The notes: generated by a model not told the origin, from the sequence alone. A stretch of 64,000 bases of DNA from Clostridia bacterium (GCA_017625465.1 JAGAKS010000016.1:227228-291227); one strand, 5' to 3'; positions 18,470-31,181 are shown, counted from the stretch's first letter. Program-made: numbers and translations.

Positions 18470-20206
18470 TTACTTTAGTTGTGTTTTCATAGTTGCTCTG
18501 TCGATAATGAATGTTAAATCTCCGCGCTTATATACCAACTTATTACTATCTGCTTCAACAATCTCAAAGTTACTTGCATCTGCAAATATCTCACGGTACT
18601 TCATACGGATTTTTCCCATTTCTACATAAAAATTATACATTTCGGAATCAATATCGTCCCATGGGAATGGTTTTCTGTTAAAAGGATCTTTGTACCCTTG
18701 AACTTCTGCCTCTTCTCCAGCAAAGATTGAAGGCAAACCTGGCAAAGTGTATTGCATGAATATTGCCATTTTTTTAAGCTGTTTAGCTAGCTTTTGCTTT
18801 TCTACTGGAACTTGGTCATGCTCTGCTTCCCAAGAGCGGAATTTAAAAGTATTAAATTTACCATTTTCAATCCAATAATCGCTTTGCTCCATAGCCCAAA
18901 CAGTTTCAGCGCTCTCTTCCTCTCTCATAAAATCTCCAACAAGAATATTAGAAATTCGTGGAGTATCATGCGAACTTAGGAAAATAGGCGAAACATCTAA
19001 TGCTTGAAATGGATAAAGCCTAAGCTCCTGCATAATTTGAGCAAAGTTTTTATAATTTCCCCATCTTAGATATCTGTAAATTGCAATGGCCGACTGATAA
19101 TTCATAACTCCATCTAATTTGTCGCCGATTAAAAAATCCCTAGCATCACCAAGAATCGCGTTTTTCCAGACCTCACCTAAGATATACAGACCAAAATTTT
19201 CTCTGATAAAAACTAACACATGGTCTGGCAAATTATCCGCAACGTCTAAGCGAATTCCATCCACATGACCACGATATAGTTTCAGCCAGCTTAATAGGTG
19301 CTCAAAGTACTTGCTAGAATTTTTATTAAACTCCACAAGATTTTTGTACCCCCACCAGCACTTTGGCTCAGTATATGGTTTAATCCAGTCATACATATCA
19401 GGGTCATTTTTGATAAGTGCATTACCATCACCCGAATGATTTAGCACAGTATCAATAACAACTTTAATGCCTAACAAATTTGCTTTTTCATGTAACTCAT
19501 CTAAATCTTCCCATGTTCCAACCATTTCATCAATCTGCTCGTAATCATCAATATCATAACGATTAGAGGACCGACTTTTAAAAATTGGTGTAAGGTATAG
19601 AACTGTTACATTTAACGTCTTCAAGTAATCTAGCTTTGAAATAATTCCTTTTAAATTGCCACCATAGAATTGGTCATTTCTGTACTCTCCATCGCTATCT
19701 GGCTTCCACTTAGGGAAAGTACTCCATGCCACTGTTTTTGCCTTTAAATGCTCTGGCAAATCCTTCGAACAAAACGTATCTACGTAAATTTGGTACATAA
19801 TACCACCTTTAACCCAATCTGGTGTCTCAAAATTTGCATAATAAACATACATTTGCCAAAATGCAAAATAATGATTATCAGTTAAAACTGCCTCATCCCA
19901 AATTGGATTATACTCAATAAGCTTATACTGTCCATTAAGATAAAGCCCTACATAAAAAGTCCTATAACCTGCGGTTTGAAAAGAAAGTGTTCCCATGAAC
20001 ACGCTAAACTCTGCATTCGACAAATCTTTCACATAAGATAATGAACAATTTGTCTCAGCTCCCGGCGTTTCTCCGTGACGATTAAAAAAAGCTCTTACAT
20101 CTGTTGCCATTCCGAAATAGTTATCAATTTTTAAAAAGATCCGTGTAACGCTATCAATACTAACATTCATATCATACGTAACAACAATTTTTTTATTACC
20201 TAGCAC
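18470..20206 (-). CDS. GH13 alpha-amylase family enzyme (cyclomaltodextrinase/neopullulanase type)
   Basis: A 578-residue cytoplasmic enzyme without signal peptide. An N-terminal beta domain (1-135) precedes the (beta/alpha)8 barrel. The four GH13 regions are present: DTVLNH, GIRLDVAD (nucleophile Asp), ILGEVW (acid/base Glu) and SSHDTPR. Such enzymes cut maltodextrins, cyclodextrins or pullulan. The gene is richer in G+C and in CGC/GCG-type codons than its neighbours, and holds the only two CGG codons in the window that appear to be read in frame as Arg (codons 22 and 212). Together these suggest recent acquisition. It stands alone, convergent to glmS. Confidence 0.93.
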   Translation of the reverse strand: MLGNKKIVVTYDMNVSIDSVTRIFLKIDNYFGMATDVRAFFNRHGETPGAETNCSLSYVKDLSNAEFSVFMGTLSFQTAGYRTFYVGLYLNGQYKLIEYNPIWDEAVLTDNHYFAFWQMYVYYANFETPDWVKGGIMYQIYVDTFCSKDLPEHLKAKTVAWSTFPKWKPDSDGEYRNDQFYGGNLKGIISKLDYLKTLNVTVLYLTPIFKSRSSNRYDIDDYEQIDEMVGTWEDLDELHEKANLLGIKVVIDTVLNHSGDGNALIKNDPDMYDWIKPYTEPKCWWGYKNLVEFNKNSSKYFEHLLSWLKLYRGHVDGIRLDVADNLPDHVLVFIRENFGLYILGEVWKNAILGDARDFLIGDKLDGVMNYQSAIAIYRYLRWGNYKNFAQIMQELRLYPFQALDVSPIFLSSHDTPRISNILVGDFMREEESAETVWAMEQSDYWIENGKFNTFKFRSWEAEHDQVPVEKQKLAKQLKKMAIFMQYTLPGLPSIFAGEEAEVQGYKDPFNRKPFPWDDIDSEMYNFYVEMGKIRMKYREIFADASNFEIVEADSNKLVYKRGDLTFIIDRATMKTQLK

Positions 20207-20349
20207 ATCAAAAACCTCCTTTACTATAAAGCGTGCTTTTGGTTGATAACTACATGCAAACTAAGTCTGCATTTATCTCTAATTTATTATCTTTACTTCT
20301 TTTTGTCAATATAATTTTTGTCTATTTTACAAAACTTTCACACAAAAAA

Positions 20350-20370
20350 AGCAGACTCTTAAAGTCTACT
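20350..20370 (-). terminator. Terminator of the U32-trpS-obg-GT operon
   Basis: Stem AGTAGACT / AGTCTGCT (one G-T pair) followed on the minus strand by seven T residues, just after the stop at 20377. Confidence 0.75.
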
Positions 20371-20376
20371 TTTCTA

Positions 20377-21973
20377 CTATTTTTTTGTTGCAAATTTCAA
20401 TTTGTTTTTTATCTTTTCTGCAATTCTATTTTCTTCAAAATATTCAAGACCTTTGCATAAACCATAAGCTACAAATGGAATTAAAATATAATAATATTGT
20501 ATTACATATATTGCTTTCGTTTCCCATATAAAATGAAATGCTATTCCACCTAATACTGTTATTGGTATCAATAAAAATCTCAAATCCTCTTCTTTTCTAA
20601 ATTTATAAACTCCAATCCCAGCTGAAACAAAAAATATAATTTGAAAAGCATCAAAAACTCTTTCTATCACATAAAATCCTGTTCCACATAACATACTTTC
20701 TATAAATGGTCTAGCTTCTATATGCTCTTTATATTCTGGTATTTGATCAAGTTTTTTACCTGGTGTTGAACACCATAACACTTGAAATGTTGGATTTAGC
20801 CATGTAGTTTCTAATTTTTCAGCAAAATAACTTATCGTATATATTGGATGTTTAACCAAATATTCTAATCTTTCAGATAGCATTGGTTTTGTAATTTCTA
20901 TAGATTTTTCTGTGTTGTATCCACTTTCATTGTAAATAACTTCTACATCTCCTGTGTACCATCCAGGTGGATAAACTCCACCTGGTGCAATTCCCATATA
21001 TATGTATGAAATCATTGGTACACCATTATCTAAAGAATATCCTGTATTTTTTTCAATTGTCGAATAAATTACAGTTTTAGCTGTAAACATTACTGCAACA
21101 ATTCCGTACAATTCCTAAAGCATATTTAAGTTTAGTATTACCTTTCATTATATCTAAAATTATAACGCAGATAATTCCAAGCATAAATATTTCGTAATTA
21201 CTTTTTAACATATATGCAATAGTAATTGTAATTGCTATTATTAGTAAATTATATATCTTTTTGTTTTTTAAGAATTTTAATGTAAACAAAGTTGCAACTA
21301 ATGCAAACATAAGTCCAGGAATATTTCCATACACATGAACATCAAAGAATGTCCAATACAATACTGAAAATAATCCAATTAACAACAAGCACATTTTACG
21401 AATTTTATCTTCATTAAACAGTTCTTTACAAATAAAATAAAGCAAAATTCCATTTATTGCAGAATATAAAACATTCAAGTTTTGTAGTACAATCATATTA
21501 CTTCTTAAATTAAATATTTTATATACCGCCATTACATAGATAACATATCCTAATTGATGTGGGTTTCTATTTAAATATTCTCCCGGATTTAGCACTAGTC
21601 CTGTTTGTTTATTAAGAAGATTATCTGCACTATAAACCATCATAAGTTGGTCATCATCTGATATATATTGTATATAATTTATCCAAGCAAAACCAAATAT
21701 CATAGAAATAACTACAACTAAAATAAATAATATCTTTCTATTTATCTTATCAGAAACTTTATAAAACCCATATAAAGCTCCTACACCAATGGATACATTT
21801 ATTAAATTAAAAAATATATTATCAATTTTTGTATAACAAGCTTCAGTAGCATTATTTATTTTTACTTTAAAATAAACAGTAAGGAATAAAGCTAAAACTC
21901 CTATGATAAAGCATATTATAGCAACCGCATATTTTATTATTTTTGATAATTTTTCCTGTATTTTATTTAACAT
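20377..21973 (-). CDS. Polytopic GT-C-like membrane protein; +1 frameshift at CGG
   Basis: Joined product 531 residues. The first 289 codons (MLNKIQEKLSK... with about eight membrane helices and FAWINYIQYISDDDQL after a helix) end at ...KYALGIV, followed by an in-frame CGG (21106-21104). Skipping C continues GIVAVMFTAKTVIYSTIEKN, completing a transmembrane helix, then an extracellular region (APGGVYPPGWYTGDVEV) and three further helices. Without the shift the frame stops 8 codons later within the helix. The layout (short acidic loop after helix 3, C-terminal helices) is like GT39/ArnT-like lipid-linked sugar transferases; substrate unknown. Overlaps the upstream PTPS-related gene by 11 nt; ATG at 21973 preferred to the GTG at 21997. 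Confidence 0.78.
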
Positions 21974-23597
21974 TTGTATTTTTTTCCTTTTTAGCACTAT
22001 AAATTACATAAGCTGTAAGTCCTGTTATAGAAACTATTTTTAATATTACAGCAAATATTTGAATTCCTGTATTTTTATATTCAACAACAACTTTACCTGA
22101 AATTTTTTCTGGATATGAAATTATAAGTTGTCCGTATTCATTATCTTTTTCTAAATTTAAATCTATAGTTTCACCATTAGTAGTTTCAATTTTTGCTACA
22201 TAGCCTTTGTAGTAAGTTAATGGAACATGTAACTTAAATTCATGTTCTGAATCATTATAATCAAATTCTATTCTATTTCCAGTTTGAGTATATTTTATTT
22301 TGTCTTTTGGTGTTTCTAAATTAAAAACATACCATTTTTTGTAATCAAAATTTACTGGTAAATATTCTTCTGCACCGATTTGAGAACGTTTTATTATTTG
22401 ATCTCCTGGTAAACCTGAAACATTTGGGTTTACAGCATATAACTGTTTACTTACCATAAATATAAATATTATCATTAATATATATTTAGCATCTTTAGTT
22501 TCAAAAACTTCTGACACAACATAGCCAATTACAAAGCTCATAAACAACATTGTAAGTGTGCTAAATCTAAATGGAAATTGTATAATTTGTAAAAATTCCA
22601 TATACTTCCATGGCATTAATTTAGTTGATAATATTAGACTTATAGCACCTAATATAAAACACTGTATAACAAATGGATCTTTTTTATAGTCTAGTTTTTT
22701 ACATTTAAAAATAAGTAATGGTATAAATAATATAAATAGTCCTTTACTAAATGTATCTCCTATCCCTTCTAATTTATCACCTAGTAACTCTTGCAAAGTT
22801 GAAGCAGAATCATAAAGGTAAAAAGAATTATTATATACATCCATTTTAAAATCATCATTCTTCTTTTGCTCTAAGTAAGGTAATAAAAATCCTATTGCAA
22901 ATACAATTGATACAATACCTGCTATAACTAAATTTTTAAGTCTATTCTTATCTGCAAAAATTCTGTTTATATTCATTAAACAAATAAGCATAATACATAC
23001 TAGCATTAAAGCACAAGTTATAATATGACTATTAACAATTCCCCAAATTCCAAAACATACTAGCCACCATTTTTTATTATCACCAATAATTATTTCATAT
23101 AAACCAGCTAAAATTAGTGGCAAAAATGTAAATGCAATAACTTCGCCAAGTGCTGCTCTTACAAATATATCTCCTAATCTATATGTTGCAAGAGTATACA
23201 TCAAAGTTGTAATCCATGCTTTCTCTTTACTTTTGAAAATATGTTTTGCACTATAATAAGTAATTAAAACCGTAGCAAAATTAATAATTATAATAAAAAC
23301 TGTATAAGTTTTAAATATTTCAAGACCACACAATAATAGCAATGCTGGAATATACAAAAACAATTCTGGATAAAAAATTGAATTTGCATACCCAAGTCCC
23401 TCTAATAAACTTGAATGTATAGCAATAGGAAAATTTCCTAATTTAAGTTCTTCTGCAATACTTGCAAATCTGCTTATATGATAAGAAATATCATCTCCAT
23501 CTATGCTTGTTTCTTGTAAATATGGAACACAAGCAAAAATAGCTATTGCTAATGCTATAATAATTACTTTTAAATTTTCTTTTACTTTTTCGTTCAT
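21963..23597 (-). CDS. Polytopic membrane protein, PTPS-related / GT-C-like
   Basis: 544 residues with about ten membrane helices. The N-terminal loop reads DGDDISYHISRFASIAEEL, with paired acidic residues and His, followed by LGYANSIFYPELFLYIPALL; this is the pattern of the 'PTPS-related' membrane family (distantly like GT-C glycosyltransferases). A C-terminal beta-rich domain (DFDYKKWYVFNLETPKDKIK..., GYVAKIETTNGETI) lies outside the membrane. Start ATG at 23597 with GGAGAAG upstream, 16 nt after obg. It probably modifies cell-surface glycans together with the next gene; substrate unknown. Confidence 0.7.
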   Translation of the reverse strand: MNEKVKENLKVIIIALAIAIFACVPYLQETSIDGDDISYHISRFASIAEELKLGNFPIAIHSSLLEGLGYANSIFYPELFLYIPALLLLCGLEIFKTYTVFIIIINFATVLITYYSAKHIFKSKEKAWITTLMYTLATYRLGDIFVRAALGEVIAFTFLPLILAGLYEIIIGDNKKWWLVCFGIWGIVNSHIITCALMLVCIMLICLMNINRIFADKNRLKNLVIAGIVSIVFAIGFLLPYLEQKKNDDFKMDVYNNSFYLYDSASTLQELLGDKLEGIGDTFSKGLFILFIPLLIFKCKKLDYKKDPFVIQCFILGAISLILSTKLMPWKYMEFLQIIQFPFRFSTLTMLFMSFVIGYVVSEVFETKDAKYILMIIFIFMVSKQLYAVNPNVSGLPGDQIIKRSQIGAEEYLPVNFDYKKWYVFNLETPKDKIKYTQTGNRIEFDYNDSEHEFKLHVPLTYYKGYVAKIETTNGETIDLNLEKDNEYGQLIISYPEKISGKVVVEYKNTGIQIFAVILKIVSITGLTAYVIYSAKKEKNTNVK

Positions 23598-23613
23598 TTT
23601 TCTTCTCCGTTTA

Positions 23614-25875
<2,262 letters not shown>

Positions 25876-25897
<22 letters not shown>

Positions 25898-27715
25898 AAT
25901 ATACTCCTCATCTTCTCAAAAAAATTCTTAAATATTATATCATATTCATCATAATATTTCAAATTTGTTTTTTCAACTTCTTCATGGTCTGGATTATACT
26001 CCACTCTAAACATATATACTTTATTTTCTAATAATAAAAAGTTGAACTCTAAATCTTCCTTTACCACTTCTACTATTTCAAAATTATATCGAGTAAGTGC
26101 TTGAAGCTTCTGTGAAAAATGCATAGTATCAATTAAAAAATATAATTTTTCTTCTCGTAATTTTTCTTGCATTTTTAAAGTTCCTTCAGTAGTTAAATCA
26201 ACAGTTTCCAAATTATATATTGGTGTATCTTTTTCTCTAACCAAAGATGCAATTTTTGAATCTCTTCCTAAAACTAGCCATGCACCATCTATATGAATTT
26301 TTTCTACATGTTTATCATCACAAAGGTCATATTTATATATAATTGCTGGCAAGTATGGTATTACAGAAAACTCATTAGATATTTCTAAAACGATATTACT
26401 CATCATAATGAAAGCTAAAATAATTATTAGCAAATTACCGATACACTTTTTTATTTGTTTCCTTATCTATATCAACTTTTTCTAATTTTATTCCTATACT
26501 AGCAAAAATAACAATGTACAAAATAGGTATATAACATGCATATCTAGCATATCCCATTAAAAATTTTGCCCATACTATACTTATAATTAGTGATAAAATC
26601 GATAATTGAAAAACTTTATCTTCTTTTATATTTTTGTGTTTAATTAAAGCATAAATTATATAGCTAATAGTCACAACATATCCCATTAACCATGAGAAAT
26701 CATAAACATAATAATCATAACCTAATAATGGATCTATTGAAATCAAAATTGGCCATACTAAAGCATAAAGAATATTAGGTAATCCAAAATTTATATCGTG
26801 CCATGAAATATTAGCAAAATATCTTGATTTAAAGATATTATTATAATACGGAAATAATATACTTCCAGTTTGAATAAAATTATCATAAGCATACGTTCCA
26901 AATGGTAGTACAAATAATATTATACAAATCGGAATATCTTGTATTTTTATATCTTTCAAATTTTTAATGTTTTTCACTAAAATAAAGAAATATAAGACAA
27001 ATATAATAATTATATTTGAAACTTTTATACCAGTAGCAATACCAGAATATAAAAAAGATAGATACAAGGTCTGCTTATCTTTTATAAAATTTTCTTTTTC
27101 AAAAGCAATATATACAAGTTCTAAAATAAATATCATTGAAAGTAAATCTATGTGATAAACACAAATATATCCATATATCACATGTATAAGATAACAAAGA
27201 TTAGCATATATTGGTATATATTTTGAATTACTCTTACTCACAGTTCGAATTAAACTTTTAGTTTGATAATAAGCAACTATAACTGCATACCAAGATAGAA
27301 TTGTTCCAAATCTATAACCAAAAATTAATCTAAAAAAATAATGCATTCTATCTCCCAACGGAAATAAAAAACTATTAATAGTTCTACCTGGGAAAAAATC
27401 GAAATTAATTTTGTCTATAAAAGGTGTTTCTTGTAAATATATATGATAATTATTAGTATCCCATACCTCATCAGCCAAAAATACTTTTGCAAGTAAAGTC
27501 AATACAAGCATTATAAACATTATGATATCATATTTTTCAAAATCTGTTTTTATCTTTATCTTTTTTCGATTTATAAAAATAATACAAGTAGCAATTGCAA
27601 AACTAATTGCAATTGCTAACCAATAATCCAATTTAAAAACATATATTAAAATATCTGCAACTGAAATTACACTTGCTATTAATAACATTACAAAAAAATG
27701 TACATTAAATTTCAT
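25876..27715 (-). CDS. Polytopic GT-C-like membrane protein; +1 frameshift at CGG before a stop
   Basis: Joined product 612 residues. The first 425 codons give about ten membrane helices with an extracellular loop DEVWDTNNYHIYLQETPFI, as in GT-C enzymes where an acidic residue binds the donor. They end ...KKVY, CGG (26440-26438), TAA. Skipping C reads GNLLIIILAFIMMSNIVLEI, the expected final helix, and then a 165-residue soluble domain (FSVIPYLPAIIYKYDLCDD...). Unshifted, the protein ends right after CGG and the downstream frame would need a TTG start inside a helix. It lies between the U32 peptidase and trpS with tight spacing. Confidence 0.78.
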
Positions 27716-27730
27716 ATTTTTCTCTTTCGG

Positions 27731-28963
27731 TTATTTTTTTCTTCTAATAATCCAGCCTTTTTCAACACTATGTGGAATGTTTAAAATAACTTTTTGTTCA
27801 GCTTTACCTGGATTTACAGTATCTATTTCTTCATCTGTTTCATCATTCCATAATTTATCAATTGTAAATACTTCTGGTTCAATATGACCTGGAACAATAA
27901 GCTCCAATGTATCTCTTACGCTCAACTTGTTTCTAATTTCTATTAATACTCTTCCATCTGGTAAAGTTTCTAGAACTTTTCCACCAAATTCATAAAAGCT
28001 ATTATACTGTCTTCCTGAATAATCTTGAAAATCTTTGTTATTTCTATCATTAAAATAAAAAGTAGTTAATCCTCTTGTTTTTGTTTTTTCTAATTCTACT
28101 AAATATTTTTCAGGATTGTAATGTTCTGGATCTCGCATATAATCATCAATAGCTGTTCTATACGCATTTACTACTGTGGCTACATAGTACTCTGTTTTTA
28201 ATCTGCCTTCTATTTTTAAACTATCAATCCCCATATCTATAATTTCAGGTATTTCAGCAATTAAGCACAAATCTTTTGAAGAAAATATATATGTACCTTT
28301 TTCATCTGTTTCAACTGGCATTAAATTTCCAGGGTTATTTGTTTCTTCGACATATACATTATATGCCCATCTACAACTTTGTGCACAATCTCCTAAATTT
28401 CCACTTCTACCAGCTAAAAATTCACTCAAAAAGCATCTACCAGAATATCCAAAACATAAAGCTCCATGTATAAACATTTCTATTGTCAAATCTTTTGGTT
28501 TATTTTTCATAATTTCTTTTAATTGTTCTTTGTTTAATTCTCTACCTAAAACTACTCTTTTTGCACCATTTTTATACCAGAAATTACAAGCATGCCAACT
28601 TACAGTATTAGCTTGTGTACTAATGTGTATTTCAACATCTGGTGCAGCTTCTTTAACTGCATCTACAACTCCACCATCTGATATAATAATTCCATCAACT
28701 TTTAAGTCATTTAATATTTTTGCTTGATTCTTTATTTCTTCATAAGTTTCATCCCAAGCATATATATTTATAGCTGCATATACTTTTTTACCTAGTTTAT
28801 GCGCATATTCAACTGTTTTAACTAAATCATTATCATCAACTTCTGATCTTGAACGCAATGACAATTTTGGTGTTCCACAATATACAGCATCTGCTCCATA
28901 CATAAAAGCGATTTTTGCTTTTTCAAAAGAGCCTGCTGGTGCCAATAATTCTGTTTTTTTCAT
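27731..28963 (-). CDS. Peptidase U32 family protein (tRNA hydroxylation type)
   Basis: 410 residues. N-terminus ELLAPAGSFEKAKIAFMYGADAVYCG and the cysteine-rich signature EMFIHGALCFGYSGRCFLS, with SGNLGDCAQSCRW after it, are those of U32 proteins such as YegQ/TrhP and YrrN/YrrO. Several are required for 5-hydroxyuridine formation in tRNA rather than proteolysis; the four cysteines may bind a metal cluster. It is the first gene of the operon running to 20377. Confidence 0.88.
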   Translation of the reverse strand: MKKTELLAPAGSFEKAKIAFMYGADAVYCGTPKLSLRSRSEVDDNDLVKTVEYAHKLGKKVYAAINIYAWDETYEEIKNQAKILNDLKVDGIIISDGGVVDAVKEAAPDVEIHISTQANTVSWHACNFWYKNGAKRVVLGRELNKEQLKEIMKNKPKDLTIEMFIHGALCFGYSGRCFLSEFLAGRSGNLGDCAQSCRWAYNVYVEETNNPGNLMPVETDEKGTYIFSSKDLCLIAEIPEIIDMGIDSLKIEGRLKTEYYVATVVNAYRTAIDDYMRDPEHYNPEKYLVELEKTKTRGLTTFYFNDRNNKDFQDYSGRQYNSFYEFGGKVLETLPDGRVLIEIRNKLSVRDTLELIVPGHIEPEVFTIDKLWNDETDEEIDTVNPGKAEQKVILNIPHSVEKGWIIRRKK

Positions 28964-29064
28964 TTAATTATCTCCTTTTCAAATTACTAAGTTATTATAT
29001 CAAAAAATAATTAGAACTTCAATATTTTATCAAATTTTGTAATTCATTTAAATATCTATAATAA

Positions 29065-29093
29065 TTGCTTTTACTGGATTTTTATGGTATAAT
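29065..29093 (+). promoter_or_regulatory. Promoter of the RelA/SpoT-like gene
   Basis: TTGCTT (29065-29070), 17-nt spacer, TATAAT (29088-29093), 26 nt before the start codon. Confidence 0.7.
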
Positions 29094-29118
29094 TAATAAT
29101 AGTGGAAAAGGAGATTTT

Positions 29119-30822
29119 ATGGAATTTTATAAAACCGAATTGCCTAGCAATTTTTTATTAGAAATAACAAAGATTCCGGGCTCTAAGGATGAAGTTTGCA
29201 AACAAGCAATAGCACATTATAGAATTTTTCAAACACATCCAGACCCAATTATAAGTCAAATTGCATATGCTATGGTTGGAAATTTAACTGAATATTATGA
29301 AATATCTCATCAAGGTAGTAAAAAATTTGAATTAGCAATACCTCATTTATCTGATGTTGCTAATTTTATGGATTCAAAAAACACACCTGTTATGGATATT
29401 CAATCTACTGCACGTATTAAGTCTTTTTATAGTGTTTATGAAAAGCTTTTATTAGAATGCTCTAATAAACTTGAACAAAAAAAATCCATTCCCGAAAAAG
29501 GATTAGCTAAAGATATTATTGCAACTCGTGATATTTTATATCCACGTTATCAATTCAAAAATGACCCACAAGCTTTTTATAAAAGTGTTTATGGAGCAGT
29601 TTTAGAATTTATGGAGTATATAGACAATCTAAGTCAAAACAACCCAGATTATGGATTAGAACCTTTAACACCTGAAAAGCAATATGAATTTAAAAGGCCA
29701 AAAAAATATACTTTTTCATCTGATGAAGTAATTCTTCCACAAAAAGATTTTATAGATTATGCTTTAGAAATAAAAAAAGTTCCACACATTTACAGAGTTT
29801 TAGCATCTCTATCAACTGATATAGATGAAGCCACAATGTTATCTAACTTACAACAAATTCAAGGTGAGATATCTTCAGAAGAGTTGTATAATTTGCCTCT
29901 TGTTAAAGCTCTAAGAAAAGAAATTAAAAGAAATTCTCTTATTAATTTCAGAGACAACTTAGAGAAAAAAATATTTGATAGTATGCCAAATGAACAAATG
30001 TATAAAGATTACAAAAACATGTCAACAGAAGATTTTATATATATTCATGAGAAAAGTTTAAAACCTGAATTTAAAGACTATATTTCAATAATTTCTACAA
30101 TAGATAATTCTATGAAAACAGGTGTTGATATTAATCAATTAGCTAGTGTAATTAAAGGAGAAAAAATAACCAAAGAAGCTCTAGCTTCTGAATTTGAATT
30201 AGCTGCTATAAATCAAGAACTAAATTTAGAAAAAAGTATTACACAATTTACCACACTTGATATAGCAAACTTCTCTAAAAATTTGGAACAAGCAAAAAAA
30301 ATTCAATACTATGCATCTTGTTCTAAAGATTATATGAGATATCCAAAAGAAATTGGTTATCAATCTTTACATACAATAGTAAAAACTCCTTTTGGAAGAT
30401 ATGAAAAACAATTTAGAACTTATGAACAACATAAATTTGCAGAAAATGGTCCTGCTAGTCACAGTCAAACCTACAAGCCTTATGAAAAAGAAAATTTTCA
30501 TAGACTAAAAGTTTGTACTCCACTTATGCCAGCTAGAAATGATGAAGGTGATATTATTCTGCCAATTTCTTTAGCTCCTTTAAGTTTAAATGATGCTATT
30601 AAAGAATATTATCATAAAGACTTTAAATTCTTCTCTGGTATGTCAATGGAAATGTTTGAATTAGCACATCCAGATGATTTTGATGAAGCAATGCTTGCTT
30701 TAAGTGAACCTAATGATAAATTAATTACTAGAATAAAAAATACTTTTAAAGTTTTAAGAAGTAAACTTGCACCAAAACAAAAAACACTTAATATACCAAC
30801 TGATAACGGTGAACAAAGATAA
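29119..30822 (+). CDS. Divergent RelA/SpoT-synthetase-like protein with a large insertion
   Basis: 567 residues from ATG 29119 (GGAG upstream). Residues 97-110 (TARIKSFYSVYEKL) resemble the R-x-K-S-x-x-S-x-x-x-K helix of (p)ppGpp synthetases, and 129-141 (LAKDIIATRDILY) the strand 'DLxGIRV'. Far downstream, PKEIGYQSLHTIV (residues 409-421) matches the G-loop, followed by a Glu-x-Gln-x-Arg-Thr-like EKQFRTYEQHKFAENGPASH. In known enzymes these blocks lie roughly 60-80 residues apart; here about 270 residues separate them, helical and charged. It may be an alarmone synthetase, another nucleotide pyrophosphotransferase or an inactive relative. No HD hydrolase or TGS domain is evident. Monocistronic. 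Confidence 0.6.
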   Translation: MEFYKTELPSNFLLEITKIPGSKDEVCKQAIAHYRIFQTHPDPIISQIAYAMVGNLTEYYEISHQGSKKFELAIPHLSDVANFMDSKNTPVMDIQSTARIKSFYSVYEKLLLECSNKLEQKKSIPEKGLAKDIIATRDILYPRYQFKNDPQAFYKSVYGAVLEFMEYIDNLSQNNPDYGLEPLTPEKQYEFKRPKKYTFSSDEVILPQKDFIDYALEIKKVPHIYRVLASLSTDIDEATMLSNLQQIQGEISSEELYNLPLVKALRKEIKRNSLINFRDNLEKKIFDSMPNEQMYKDYKNMSTEDFIYIHEKSLKPEFKDYISIISTIDNSMKTGVDINQLASVIKGEKITKEALASEFELAAINQELNLEKSITQFTTLDIANFSKNLEQAKKIQYYASCSKDYMRYPKEIGYQSLHTIVKTPFGRYEKQFRTYEQHKFAENGPASHSQTYKPYEKENFHRLKVCTPLMPARNDEGDIILPISLAPLSLNDAIKEYYHKDFKFFSGMSMEMFELAHPDDFDEAMLALSEPNDKLITRIKNTFKVLRSKLAPKQKTLNIPTDNGEQR

Positions 30823-30830
30823 AATATACA

Positions 30831-30856
30831 ATAGCCCCTTATTATTTAGGGGCTAT
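30831..30856. terminator. Bidirectional terminator
   Basis: ATAGCCCC / GGGGCTAT stem between convergent genes; it overlaps the last codons of the minus-strand gene. Confidence 0.8.
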
Positions 30857-31181
30857 AATTTTTTCTAAATACTCTAATCCTTCTTTTTTTTCTAATAATT
30901 TTATATTCATTCCCTCTTCTTCCATTTTTTTAATAATGTCACAAGTTTCATCTTTAGAGTCTAAATCAATTACAACTAAATTATTATAGAAATTTCTGGA
31001 AAAATTTAATTGTCTTATGTAATTTTCAATTCCGTTCTTCTGCATTTTCTACTGTTAAAACAAGTTTTACTTTGTCTTTTATTTTCTTGTATGAAACATC
31101 TTCCATTATGTCTTTTATTATATTTAATAATCCATACACGCATAAAATCCAAATAACAACCTCTACTATAAAATTTAACAT
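30842..31181 (-). CDS. Small GT2-like protein; +1 frameshift at CGG
   Basis: Joined product 112 residues. The ATG at 31181 has a GAGGTGATT ribosome site and encodes an N-terminal membrane helix (FIVEVVIWILCVYGLLNII) and VKLVLTVENAEE, then CGG (31034-31032). The zero frame ends two codons later at TGA. Skipping C continues GIENYIRQLNFSRNFY, then NLVVIDLDSKDETCDIIKKM, the first beta-alpha-beta of a GT-A glycosyltransferase-like fold. The two halves together form one coherent fold; each alone does not. Its role is unknown. The tryptic peptide LVLTVENAEEGIENYIR would span the junction. Confidence 0.8.
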
